A program made the position numbers and the translations under genes. From the NCBI GenBank assembly GCA_937974245.1, contig CALJKV010000015.1:1-64000 (forward strand): a DNA stretch of 64,000 nucleotides. The letters run 5' to 3'. The DNA comes from an uncultured Chloroflexota bacterium. Its GTDB lineage: Bacteria > Chloroflexota > Anaerolineae > Aggregatilineales > Phototrophicaceae. The notes beneath the pieces were generated by a model, which had not been told where the DNA came from, made no database searches, and worked only from the letters and a program-made list of their open reading frames with translations. Shown here one piece after another: positions 57,385-64,000 of the stretch (positions within the stretch are counted from its first letter, which is position 1; each line of letters opens with the position of its first letter).

Positions 57385-58134
57385 ATGCCGACACCATTCA
57401 CACACCTCGAAACTGCTCAACGCCTGCTGGCAGACCCGCTGCTACCAGCCGAACTCCGTGAAGAACTGGCGCAGGAACGCAGCGCCTTTCTGCTCGGCAG
57501 TGTTGCGGCGGATGCTCATGTCAACGGCTTATCCCGCGAAGACACCCATTTTTATACCTATACTAATCCGATCACGCGCCCGCCCTGGCGTACCATGCTG
57601 GACTATTTCCCGGCGATTAATCCCCCGCGCACACCGGCGCATCGCGCTTTTCTGGCGGGGTATGTCGCCCATCTGGCGGTGGATGTGGTCTGGACACTGG
57701 ATATGCTCGGCCCGCACTTCGCGGCCAGCGAATGGGGTGAATCACGGGCGTTTCGCTTCCTCATGCTCCATATCCTGCTCATCTATATGGATGAACGCGA
57801 CCTGGCCGTCTTACAGCCGTGGCAGCCCGCCGCGCTCAACAGAGCCCTGCCGCAGGCGTGGCTGCCATTCATGCCCGACCCAGTGCTGGCCGAGTGGCGC
57901 GACTTCATCTACGACCAGATCAAGACGGATGGTCTGAGCCAGACCCTGTCAGTGTTTGGCGGGCGCATCGGCAAAACGCCCGACGACCTGCGGGCAATCC
58001 TCGATTCTCCCCAGCAGATGCAGGCCGGACTGTGGGAGAATATCTCGCCGGAAATCCTGGCCGACATCGAAACCCGGATGTATGCCTCCGCCCGCGACGA
58101 GATGGCGCAGTACTGGCAGGAATCGGCGCGGTAG
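57385..58134 (+). CDS. Zinc-dependent phospholipase C-like protein
   Basis: 249 residues, helical. The start MPTPFTHLETAQRLLAD, FLLGSVAADAHVNGLSREDTHFY, and HRAFLAGYVAHLAVDVVWTL give the His/Asp pattern of the zinc-dependent phospholipase C family (PF00882), in which scattered His and Asp bind up to three zinc ions. There is no signal peptide, so the protein is probably intracellular, and true lipase activity is unproven for this branch. TAAAAT lies seven bases before the ATG, so the message may be leaderless; there is no ribosome site. Confidence 0.82.
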   Translation: MPTPFTHLETAQRLLADPLLPAELREELAQERSAFLLGSVAADAHVNGLSREDTHFYTYTNPITRPPWRTMLDYFPAINPPRTPAHRAFLAGYVAHLAVDVVWTLDMLGPHFAASEWGESRAFRFLMLHILLIYMDERDLAVLQPWQPAALNRALPQAWLPFMPDPVLAEWRDFIYDQIKTDGLSQTLSVFGGRIGKTPDDLRAILDSPQQMQAGLWENISPEILADIETRMYASARDEMAQYWQESAR

Positions 58135-58417
58135 CTTCGCGCTGCACACCTACCAGTCGGTTGACGCTCATCGAAAAATCAGCGAGGTCATCGCCGTCCG
58201 TCGGGCCGCCATTCCTGCATTGCGACGTAGGGATAGCCGGAAATAACCGACATAGAGAAAACCGATTTGTGTCCCTGGCTACATACCACGTATCAAAATG
58301 CCGAGCATGGTATTCCAAACTGGTCAGGGCAGACTCTTTCCCTAGGGGAAATTGCGAGGATTTTGTGCGGAGAATGCCTGTATCGTCCGGGGATTTCCCC
58401 CTTCCAGGCTGGCTGGC
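58135..58417. other. Intergenic region with small hairpins
   Basis: No gene was recognised. TTTCCC-TAG-GGGAAA (about 58338-58352) and GGGGA-TT-TCCCC (about 58389-58400) are short inverted repeats, possible terminators of the upstream gene. Confidence 0.4.
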
Positions 58418-58470
58418 TTGACTCCCGATTCAACCGGGCTTATACTCTTGATTGAACGTTCAATCAAGAG
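58418..58470 (+). promoter_or_regulatory. Promoter and 26-bp palindromic operator of the TetR gene
   Basis: TTGACT (58418-58423), 17 bases, TATACT (58441-58446) is a near-consensus promoter. A perfect 26-bp palindrome at 58445-58470, centred on TTGAACGTTCAA, overlaps the -10 and the expected start site and ends six bases before the TetR ATG. This is the classic arrangement of an autoregulated TetR-family repressor. Confidence 0.85.
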
Positions 58471-58476
58471 GGCGTT

Positions 58477-59082
58477 ATGGATCAACTACATGACGAAATG
58501 ACCCGGCGCGACGCCATCATCCGGGCAGCAGTACAGGTGTTTGCCGAAAAAGGCTACCACCGCGCCTCCATCAAAGACATCGCCGCCGCCGCCCACCTCA
58601 AATCGCCTTCGCTGATTTACTGGTATTTCAAGGACAAAGGTGAGCTGCTCCGGGCAGTGCTGTCGCAGTTGTCGCCGCTCTTCTTCGAGATGGAAAACCC
58701 GGCGGCGCTGGCCGATCTGTCGCCTGAATCACTGCTGCTGCTGATTGCACGGGGATTTATGCAGGGTTTCGAGAATCCTGACGGCAAACGCATCTTCCGC
58801 ATCGTGCTTTCTGAGGCGCTGCGCGATCCGGCGTTAATTGACGAATTTGTGGATTCGGTATTGCGCGTTCTTCGGTTTTTCACCGGCTATCTGCAACAAC
58901 AAGTCGAACAGGGGCGGCTGCGCCCGCACGACCCGGCAACGGCGGCGCGGGGCTTCATCGGCGGGCTGGTGGCTTATATGCTGGCGCGGGACGTTATTCC
59001 CCGCCTGGGGACCGGGCTGCCCGATATGGAAATGTTTATCAGCGAGCATGTCAGAATTTTCATGGATGGGCTGCGGGCGTAG
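58477..59082 (+). CDS. TetR/AcrR-family transcriptional regulator
   Basis: 201 residues. The helix-turn-helix is in RDAIIRAAVQVFAEKGYHRA and SIKDIAAAAHLKSPSLIYWY (~11-50), followed by FKDKGELLRAVL. The C-terminal ligand-binding helices include ARGFMQGFENPDGKRIFRIV and LRVLRFFTGYLQQQVEQGRL. It is followed by an ABC-2 exporter (ATPase 47 bases downstream, then permease), all on one strand, so it most likely represses itself and the exporter until an effector binds. The operator is at 58445-58470. Confidence 0.95.
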   Translation: MDQLHDEMTRRDAIIRAAVQVFAEKGYHRASIKDIAAAAHLKSPSLIYWYFKDKGELLRAVLSQLSPLFFEMENPAALADLSPESLLLLIARGFMQGFENPDGKRIFRIVLSEALRDPALIDEFVDSVLRVLRFFTGYLQQQVEQGRLRPHDPATAARGFIGGLVAYMLARDVIPRLGTGLPDMEMFISEHVRIFMDGLRA

Positions 59083-59129
59083 TCACCGCGCCATCCTCGC
59101 AAGCGGGCCGACCCGCAAGGCAGGTTAAC

Positions 59130-59993
59130 ATGAATCCGGCAGTCACAGTCACCCAGCTTCACAAGCGTTACGGCACTATCCACGCGCTGGACGGTCTTTC
59201 GCTCGAAATCGAGCGCGGGCAGATTTTCGGCCTGTTGGGGGCGAACGGTGCGGGCAAAACCACGCTCATTAAGTCGCTCATCGGCCTCACCCGCCCGAAT
59301 AGTGGGACAATACGGGTACTCGACCTTGATCCGCAAGTGCAGAAACACGCCTTGCGTCGGCAGATCGGCTATATGCCGCAAACCCCAGTGCTCTACGACG
59401 ACCTGACCGCCTGGGAGAACCTTCTGTTCTGGGGGCGGGCGCACCCCATCCCCAACATTCAGCAGCGGGTGAGCGAGGTGCTGGCTTTCACCGGGCTGGC
59501 AGATCGCCAGCACGACCCGGTATACACTTTTTCCGGCGGGATGAAGCAGCGCCTTTCGCTGGGCTGCGCGCTGGTACACCAACCGGTGCTGCTGCTGCTG
59601 GATGAGCCGACCACCGGCGTTGACCCCAAACTGCGCGAAACGTTCTGGACACACTTCCGCGAGATGACGGATGGCGGGGCGACGATTATCCTCAGCACGC
59701 ACCAGATGGATGAAGCAGTTTACTGTGACCGGCTGGCGGTCATGCGGGGCGGGCATGTATTGGCGTGCGATACGCCTCCGGCACTGCTGCGGCGTGGGCG
59801 CACTACCGTGACAGTGTGGAACGGCGCGGAACATCACACCGAACAGATCGCAGATTACGCGGCGGAACTACCACGTCTGCTCTCACGCTACCACCTCGAC
59901 CCATCGGTGAGCCGGATTGAAGTTGAGCATGAACCGCTGGAAAGAGTCGTACTGGACTTAATCGCCAGCCAGGAGGTGAACCATGTTCGCTAA
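59130..59993 (+). CDS. ABC-2 type exporter, ATP-binding protein
   Basis: 287 residues. Walker A GLLGANGAGKTTLIKSLIGL (~34-53), Q-loop IGYMPQTPVLYDDLT, signature FSGGMKQRLSLGCAL, Walker B LLLLDEPTTGVDPKLRE and the switch LSTHQMDEA. The YGTIHALDGLSLEIERGQIF start and the ~60-residue C-terminal extension after the ATPase core fit drug/lipid exporters of the DrrA/CcmA-like group. It overlaps the permease start by 11 bases, so the two are co-translated. It probably exports the effector of the TetR repressor. Confidence 0.95.
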   Translation: MNPAVTVTQLHKRYGTIHALDGLSLEIERGQIFGLLGANGAGKTTLIKSLIGLTRPNSGTIRVLDLDPQVQKHALRRQIGYMPQTPVLYDDLTAWENLLFWGRAHPIPNIQQRVSEVLAFTGLADRQHDPVYTFSGGMKQRLSLGCALVHQPVLLLLDEPTTGVDPKLRETFWTHFREMTDGGATIILSTHQMDEAVYCDRLAVMRGGHVLACDTPPALLRRGRTTVTVWNGAEHHTEQIADYAAELPRLLSRYHLDPSVSRIEVEHEPLERVVLDLIASQEVNHVR

Positions 59994-60726
59994 CACGACA
60001 GCGGTGGCGGCGCGGGTGCTGCGCCAGCTCCGGCGTGACCGGCGCTTTGTGGCGATTTCGCTGGCGATGCCAGTCTTGATCGTCTATATGCTTTCCCTGT
60101 TCTTTGAGGGGGTTGAGTCGCCAATTGTTGACCCCAATAAGTTTGTGCTGCCCATTGGGGCGTTCATCGTCCATTTCATCACCTATGCGCTGTGTGCGAT
60201 TGTGCTGGTGCGCGAACGTACCGGGCAGACTTTAGGCCGTATGTTCATCAATGGCTACCGGCAGATCGAGATCATTGGCGGCTATCTGATCGCCTATTCA
60301 CTGCTTTCCACCATGCAAAGCCTGATTGTGCTGGTTGGGCTGGAAGCACTGTTCCAGTTGGGCTACTCGCTGGGAGTTTACGCGGCCATATACGCCGTGA
60401 TCTGGCTGCTGGCGGTGTTGAGTATCGCCCTGGGGATGTTTGTCTCAAACTTCGCCCGTAACGAGGGGCAGGTTTTCCCCATGATTCCGCTGGTCATTAT
60501 GATCTCGGTGTTCTTCTCCGGCATGATCCTGCCCATAGACCGCCTGCCGGAAATCATCCGGTGGATGCGCTTTATCACACCGATGTATTACGGAACCGAG
60601 GGGATTCAGGCGTTGATTAAAACGGGCAGCACGTTGTCTGATGCGCTGCCGGGTATCGCCGGTCTGCTGGTTTACGGGGTTGTACTGCTCGTGCTGGCAA
60701 CCGCCACCCTGCGCGAGGAAGACTAG
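59983..60726 (+). CDS. ABC-2 type exporter, permease
   Basis: 247 residues with six membrane helices: VAISLAMPVLIVYMLSLFF, FVLPIGAFIVHFITYALCAI, GGYLIAYSLLSTMQSLIVLV, YAAIYAVIWLLAVLSIALGM, FPMIPLVIMISVFFSGMILP and a last one in LVYGVVLLVLATATL. The segment RERTGQTLGRMFINGYRQIEI is the ABC-2 coupling region, and PIDRLPEIIRWMRFITPMYY is typical of the family's periplasmic-side helix. Works with the ATPase just upstream. GAGG lies before the ATG inside the ATPase gene. Confidence 0.94.
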   Translation: MFANTTAVAARVLRQLRRDRRFVAISLAMPVLIVYMLSLFFEGVESPIVDPNKFVLPIGAFIVHFITYALCAIVLVRERTGQTLGRMFINGYRQIEIIGGYLIAYSLLSTMQSLIVLVGLEALFQLGYSLGVYAAIYAVIWLLAVLSIALGMFVSNFARNEGQVFPMIPLVIMISVFFSGMILPIDRLPEIIRWMRFITPMYYGTEGIQALIKTGSTLSDALPGIAGLLVYGVVLLVLATATLREED

Positions 60727-60742
60727 GCGATTGGAGCGGGAT

Positions 60743-61072
60743 GTGTCGAAGGATTTTTACTGTGACGAAGTGCTCAGCGGGAAAACGCCTGTTGAAAAAG
60801 TGATCGAAACCGATCGCGTTTTGGCATTCAGGCACACACGGCCTGCTTATCCGGTTCACATCGTCGTGATCCCGAAACAGCATATTGATTCGTTACTATA
60901 TCTGGAGGAAGCACATAATTCGTTGCTTTTAGAGATGGTGCGCGTGATTCAGCAGGTCGCGGAAGAGGTGACGTCAGCGCATGGCTCATGTCGCGTGGTG
61001 ACGAACCTGGGTAAGTATCAAGATTCAAAACACCTTCACTGGCACATTATATCGGGTGATTCTATGCGGTAA
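60743..61072 (+). CDS. HIT-family nucleotide hydrolase/transferase
   Basis: 109 residues from the GTG at 60743, six bases after GGAG. The fold is marked by FYCDEVLSGKTPVEKVIETD, RVLAFRHTRPAYPVHIVVIP, KQHIDSLLYLEEAH and the catalytic HLHWHIISG (His-x-His-x-His). This is the HinT/PKCI branch, which hydrolyses nucleoside phosphoramidates. The family's usual ~115-residue length is kept. It starts 16 bases after the exporter permease, so it may share its transcript, although a functional link is not evident. Confidence 0.9.
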   Translation: MSKDFYCDEVLSGKTPVEKVIETDRVLAFRHTRPAYPVHIVVIPKQHIDSLLYLEEAHNSLLLEMVRVIQQVAEEVTSAHGSCRVVTNLGKYQDSKHLHWHIISGDSMR

Positions 61073-61130
61073 CAGACACGGCAGAATCATAACGGTTCAT
61101 CCTGCCCCCAGCTCTGCCGCGCTCTGTGTA

Positions 61131-61167
61131 ATCTCCCCTCCTCCGGGCAAAACTGAGGAGGGGAGAT
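61131..61167. terminator. Bidirectional terminator hairpin
   Basis: ATCTCCCCTCCTC (61131-61143) and GAGGAGGGGAGAT (61155-61167) form a perfect 13-bp stem with an 11-base loop, between convergent genes. Confidence 0.8.
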
Positions 61168-61297
61168 AACTGTGGGTGACAATCGAGCGTTTTTATGAGC
61201 TGGATTGCCACCCTGAAAGTTCTTTATCGTATGGGCGCAGCGGGTGATTGCCACCCCTCGACAATTATTTTGTTCCGGAAACACCACCGTACTACAA

Positions 61298-62485
61298 TTA
61301 CAACCATCTGGGCGGCATCAGATCGGCCAGCGCCAGCGTGCGGCGGTTCGTTGCGATAGGTGGCTGCTGTGCCTGTTGCCAGACTTCGTCCACGATTTGC
61401 CAGACGGCATCCGGGTGCGCCAGCTTGCGGGCCATCTCCGAGCGGCGCTCGAGTTCCGCCTTGCCGCCCGCCAGCCATTCCGCCACTGCGTTCGCCACAT
61501 TTTCCGGGCCGGGTGCAAAGACGCCAGCCTCATTGTTGACGACGAGTTCGACATTGCCGGTCTCCTGTCCAGGGATTGCGTCGCTCAAAATGAGCGGCAG
61601 CCCGGCGATACAGGCTTCGCTGATAGTGGCAGGGCCGGCCTTTGTCACCAGGATATCCGCCGCCGCCATCAGTGTTGGCATGTTGGTTACAAAAGGATAG
61701 ATGTGGGTGAGTTGATTCCACTCATCCGCTTCCAGTTTCTCTTTCAGGGTTTCGTTGCGCCCGGCGATAACCGCCATCTGGTGATTGAGATTGCGGTCAT
61801 TGATAGCGCGGGCCGTCTTATACAGTGGCCCCATACCTTCGCCGCCGCCCACCAACAGCACCGCCGGTAAGTCGGGGTCCCAGCCCAAGCTCTTACGGGC
61901 TTCAGCCTTGCTCACCAGTCGTTCAGCAAAACCAGGGTGTACCGGCAGCCCGGTAACGCGAAGCTGCGCTGGCTTCAATCCAGATTCGAGAGCGCGTTCA
62001 TAGGCCGGTTCAGAAGGCACCAGGCAGCGTTCTACGCGAGGGTCATACCAGAACATGTGGGTCGAAACCAGGTCGGTCACAACGGTGACGAACGGCGGGC
62101 GTTTCTCAAAGCGCAGGAGCGCCTGAATCGCCGGGGTATTGATGACCGAATGCACACAGACAATCACATCAGCCGGGTGTTCGCGCAGCAGTCGTTTCAA
62201 GCCTTTTTCCATCGAAACATACATCCCCCGCGACAAGAGTTTGGCGCGGCGCTGACTGTTGGTGAGTTTATAGCCCACATTCCAGGATGCTTTGCTGCGG
62301 TTGACAATCCAGGGGTACATCTCCGGCATATATTTGAAGGGAAAAGGGGAGTAAGAGCGAAACACATCCACCAGTTCAGTCGTCACCAGTCCCTGATACT
62401 TACGCTGCAAGGCATCTTGAATGGCCTCGGCAGCGGCCCGGTGTCCGCCGCCTGTATCCGACATCAAAAAAAGCACTCGCTTCAT
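61298..62485 (-). CDS. MGDG-synthase/UgtP-like glycosyltransferase
   Basis: 395 residues, GT28/GT-B. The start VLFLMSDTGGGHRAAAEAI is the glycine-rich, His-containing motif of monogalactosyldiacylglycerol synthases and UgtP; the C-terminal donor site has LVTKAGPATISEACIAGLPL and IPGQETGNVELVVNNEAG. KYMPEMYPWIVNRSKASWNV matches the lipid-acceptor region. It should transfer galactose or glucose from a UDP-sugar to diacylglycerol at the membrane. It starts inside the stop of the DUF951 gene (four-base overlap). Confidence 0.92.
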   Translation of the reverse strand: MKRVLFLMSDTGGGHRAAAEAIQDALQRKYQGLVTTELVDVFRSYSPFPFKYMPEMYPWIVNRSKASWNVGYKLTNSQRRAKLLSRGMYVSMEKGLKRLLREHPADVIVCVHSVINTPAIQALLRFEKRPPFVTVVTDLVSTHMFWYDPRVERCLVPSEPAYERALESGLKPAQLRVTGLPVHPGFAERLVSKAEARKSLGWDPDLPAVLLVGGGEGMGPLYKTARAINDRNLNHQMAVIAGRNETLKEKLEADEWNQLTHIYPFVTNMPTLMAAADILVTKAGPATISEACIAGLPLILSDAIPGQETGNVELVVNNEAGVFAPGPENVANAVAEWLAGGKAELERRSEMARKLAHPDAVWQIVDEVWQQAQQPPIATNRRTLALADLMPPRWL

Positions 62486-62697
62486 TCATAATCCTTTTGA
62501 ATAGTGTTTTCAGAGGAAAGCACACGCTTAAGGTGTTTCGCCAACTCACTGCGGGCTAACAGGACCTGCCGCCCGCAGCCTACACAGCGCAGTCCAATAT
62601 CGGCGCCCAGACGGTAAACCACCCACTCATCGCTGCCGCAAGGGTGCGCTTTGCGAAGCTGTACCCGGCTGCTCATGTCAATCTGCTGGATCGTCAA
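62482..62697 (-). CDS. DUF951 small zinc-ribbon-like protein
   Basis: 71 residues from a TTG at 62697, six bases after AAGG; the internal ATG at 62676 is possible but would remove the conserved start. The pattern VQLRKAHPCGSDEWVVYRLG and ADIGLRCVGCGRQVLLAR, with one Cys in HPCGS and a later CxxC pair, is the DUF951 signature. Family members are widespread in Firmicutes and Chloroflexota; function unknown. Here it is translationally coupled to the glycolipid synthase gene, which may be a useful hint. Confidence 0.88.
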   Translation of the reverse strand: MTIQQIDMSSRVQLRKAHPCGSDEWVVYRLGADIGLRCVGCGRQVLLARSELAKHLKRVLSSENTIQKDYE

Positions 62698-62822
62698 GGT
62701 ATACCTTATGCAGACCCTCAAAACGGTATCTTACCACAGTTTGGTGCTGCTCTCTATTTGTCTCTACCATAATCAAAAACACATGAACCAGGGCAAAGTG
62801 GCGTTTTGAACGATGATTGACG

Positions 62823-63848
62823 TTAATTCGTATCCCATTCGATGGCATCCAGCGTGAAGGGCAAACTGGGCTGCGCCAGTTTCACGGCCAGTGAGTACGA
62901 GTCAAAGTTTGTCACAAGCAGGCGGTTCGGGGCGCTGAAATCCACATCGCTCGGCCCCCGGAATAACCCGGCAATGTAGGAGAGCGTGCCGTCGCTTTCC
63001 AGGCGGGCGATGCCCTTTTGCCCCAGCGCCGCCACGTAAATCGCGCCATCCGGCCCCAGTGTCAGGCCATCGAAGCCGGGGGCATTGGGGCGTTGGTTGT
63101 GTGAGTACAGGACTTCAGTCGCGCCATCGACTGCCGCCACCCGATAGATTACATCGTTCAGACCGTCTGTTACCAGGAGTGCGTCATGTGTCGAGTCAAA
63201 GGCCAGGCCGGTTGGCTCATACTGGTCGGCATTTTCGAGCGCCGGGGGAGTCCACCAGACTGCGCCGCTGCCATCGGGGGCGAAGCGCCAGACTTCATCA
63301 CGCCCCCGGTCACTCACATAGACATTTCCGGCGGAATCCAGGGTCACATCATCCGGGGCAATGAAACCGCGCTCATCGTCAATAGTCGCAAAGATGCTGA
63401 TTGTCCCGTCGGGCAGCAGGCGCTTGACATCGCCGCCGCTGGTGCGCGGGTCAGCGTCGGCCTGATCCACGATGTAGACCGTCCCATCCGGGGCGACGGC
63501 CAACCCGGAAACCGCGCCGATAGCATCCCGTGTGCCGGGGATTTCAGTTATTTCACCCGCCGCATTAATCGCCCACAGCGCCCCGGTGGCGTAACTGCCG
63601 GTGTAAATCGTGTCATCGGGGGCGACAGCCACCGCCGCCGGGTAAGCGTCATTGTCTGGTAGGGCGGCGAATTCGCGCACCGTTATACCGGCTGTCAGGG
63701 ACACCGGCTGCGAGCGTTCGCCGGAGCTTAGCGTTCCGACGACCAACAGCGCCGTCACCACAACGATGAGCATCAACCCGCCACCAAAGATTATGATAAA
63801 CAGAGTCCAGCGGTAGGCCGGGCCCCGTTGGCCGAGGTTACGAAACAC
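62823..63848 (-). CDS. Membrane-anchored NHL/SMP-30-like beta-propeller protein
   Basis: 341 residues from a GTG at 63848, with AAGGGA nine bases upstream. One membrane helix (~15-40: TLFIIIFGGGLMLIVVVTAL) anchors an exported six-bladed propeller with repeated signatures AVAPDDTIYTGSY, AVAPDGTVYIVDQ, TLDSAGNVYVSDR, AFDSTHDALLVTDG and TLGPDGAIYVAAL. This resembles SMP-30/gluconolactonase and NHL proteins, including strictosidine-synthase-like members, but metal ligands cannot be assigned with confidence. A single gene on its strand; no partner is evident. Confidence 0.85.
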   Translation of the reverse strand: MFRNLGQRGPAYRWTLFIIIFGGGLMLIVVVTALLVVGTLSSGERSQPVSLTAGITVREFAALPDNDAYPAAVAVAPDDTIYTGSYATGALWAINAAGEITEIPGTRDAIGAVSGLAVAPDGTVYIVDQADADPRTSGGDVKRLLPDGTISIFATIDDERGFIAPDDVTLDSAGNVYVSDRGRDEVWRFAPDGSGAVWWTPPALENADQYEPTGLAFDSTHDALLVTDGLNDVIYRVAAVDGATEVLYSHNQRPNAPGFDGLTLGPDGAIYVAALGQKGIARLESDGTLSYIAGLFRGPSDVDFSAPNRLLVTNFDSYSLAVKLAQPSLPFTLDAIEWDTN

Positions 63849-63943
63849 GTCTTATTGTCCCTTCTCAAGAGGCTGTATCAGGCCTTCATTATGCGGGTGG
63901 CAGGGGGAACAATCAAGGTGTGTTCATACGCCAGGGCGCGGCG

Positions 63944-64000
63944 TCATTCCCCTGTTTTCACCGCGCCTGCCGCGATGAGAGCGTCAATCTCTGCGTCGCC
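63944..64000 (-). CDS. C-terminal end of a probable CaiB/BaiF CoA-transferase (partial)
   Basis: Only 18 codons and the TGA are in the window: GDAEIDALIAAGAVKTGE. This resembles the usual closing helix of family III CoA-transferases (a SDAEIAALRAAGAI-like ending). The rest lies beyond the right edge. The call is based on this short tail alone. Confidence 0.5.
   Translation of the reverse strand, partial: GDAEIDALIAAGAVKTGE

Noticed and set aside
1..64000. tRNA, rRNA, prophage, integrase or transposase genes
   Set aside because: None was recognised by eye; intergenic regions were read on both strands without finding a cloverleaf or such protein motifs, though a covariance-model scan was not possible.

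Overview
The window reads as a piece of chromosome from a GC-rich environmental bacterium, most likely a member of the Chloroflexota (Anaerolineae-like). This is inferred from gene content: WD40 and PD40 propeller proteins, many GAF/PAS histidine kinases and stand-alone receiver proteins, a DUF951 gene coupled to a processive-type diacylglycerol glycosyltransferase, LLM flavin oxidoreductases, secreted GH3 and GH13 glycosidases, and a Cys-type CcmE. No rRNA, tRNA, CRISPR array, transposase or phage gene was recognised.

Layout. 1-6.2 kb: an amidase tail, an AT-rich gene encoding an EVE domain fused to a PD-(D/E)XK-like nuclease, and a 982-residue molybdenum hydroxylase whose N-terminal ferredoxin-like domain has lost all eight cluster cysteines; then a small unknown protein and an alpha/beta hydrolase. 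6.3-11 kb: a 14-repeat WD40 protein, a phosphoesterase and a methyltransferase. 11-15.6 kb (minus strand): a cytochrome c maturation cluster, ccmE-ccmF-ccmH-ccmG plus a small membrane protein, without ccmABCD. 16-19.6 kb: der, lysS and greA. 19.9-25.1 kb (minus): a tightly packed operon of nth, a GAF kinase, a PIG-L deacetylase, a histidine kinase and a kinase-like protein without the phospho-accepting histidine. 25-32 kb: a DUF6285-like protein, a secreted SH3-like protein, an LLM oxidoreductase, an SDR, a pentapeptide-repeat protein and an ECF sigma factor overlapped by a small ORF. 32-34 kb: a VOC protein and a secreted GH3 glycosidase. 34.5-38.4 kb (minus): four coupled genes, a secreted beta-propeller and three paralogous membrane proteins of unknown function. 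38.6-42.3 kb: receiver protein, TPR protein, receiver-kinase hybrid, then def. 42-50.8 kb: SRPBCC and YrdB-like proteins, a CgeB-like glycosyltransferase, an orphan ABC ATPase, a kinase/receiver pair, a class V PLP enzyme and a membrane mannosyltransferase-like protein. 51-57 kb: agmatine deiminase, a cysteine-less peroxiredoxin-like protein, a large secreted GH13 enzyme and an enoyl-CoA hydratase. 57-64 kb: a zinc phospholipase-like protein, a TetR-controlled ABC-2 exporter with a clear promoter/operator, a HIT protein, an MGDG-synthase-like transferase with DUF951, an anchored NHL propeller and the tail of a probable CaiB/BaiF CoA-transferase.

The most unusual items are the cluster-less molybdenum hydroxylase, the coupled propeller/three-membrane-paralog operon, the EVE-nuclease island, CcmE with a CxxxF motif, several proteins that keep a fold but lose the catalytic residue (kinase, peroxiredoxin, PLP desulfurase), and a dispersed set of short perfect palindromes, one of them inside a reading frame. 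Promoter and terminator calls rest on visual matching only, and start codons were chosen from visible Shine-Dalgarno sequences where possible.
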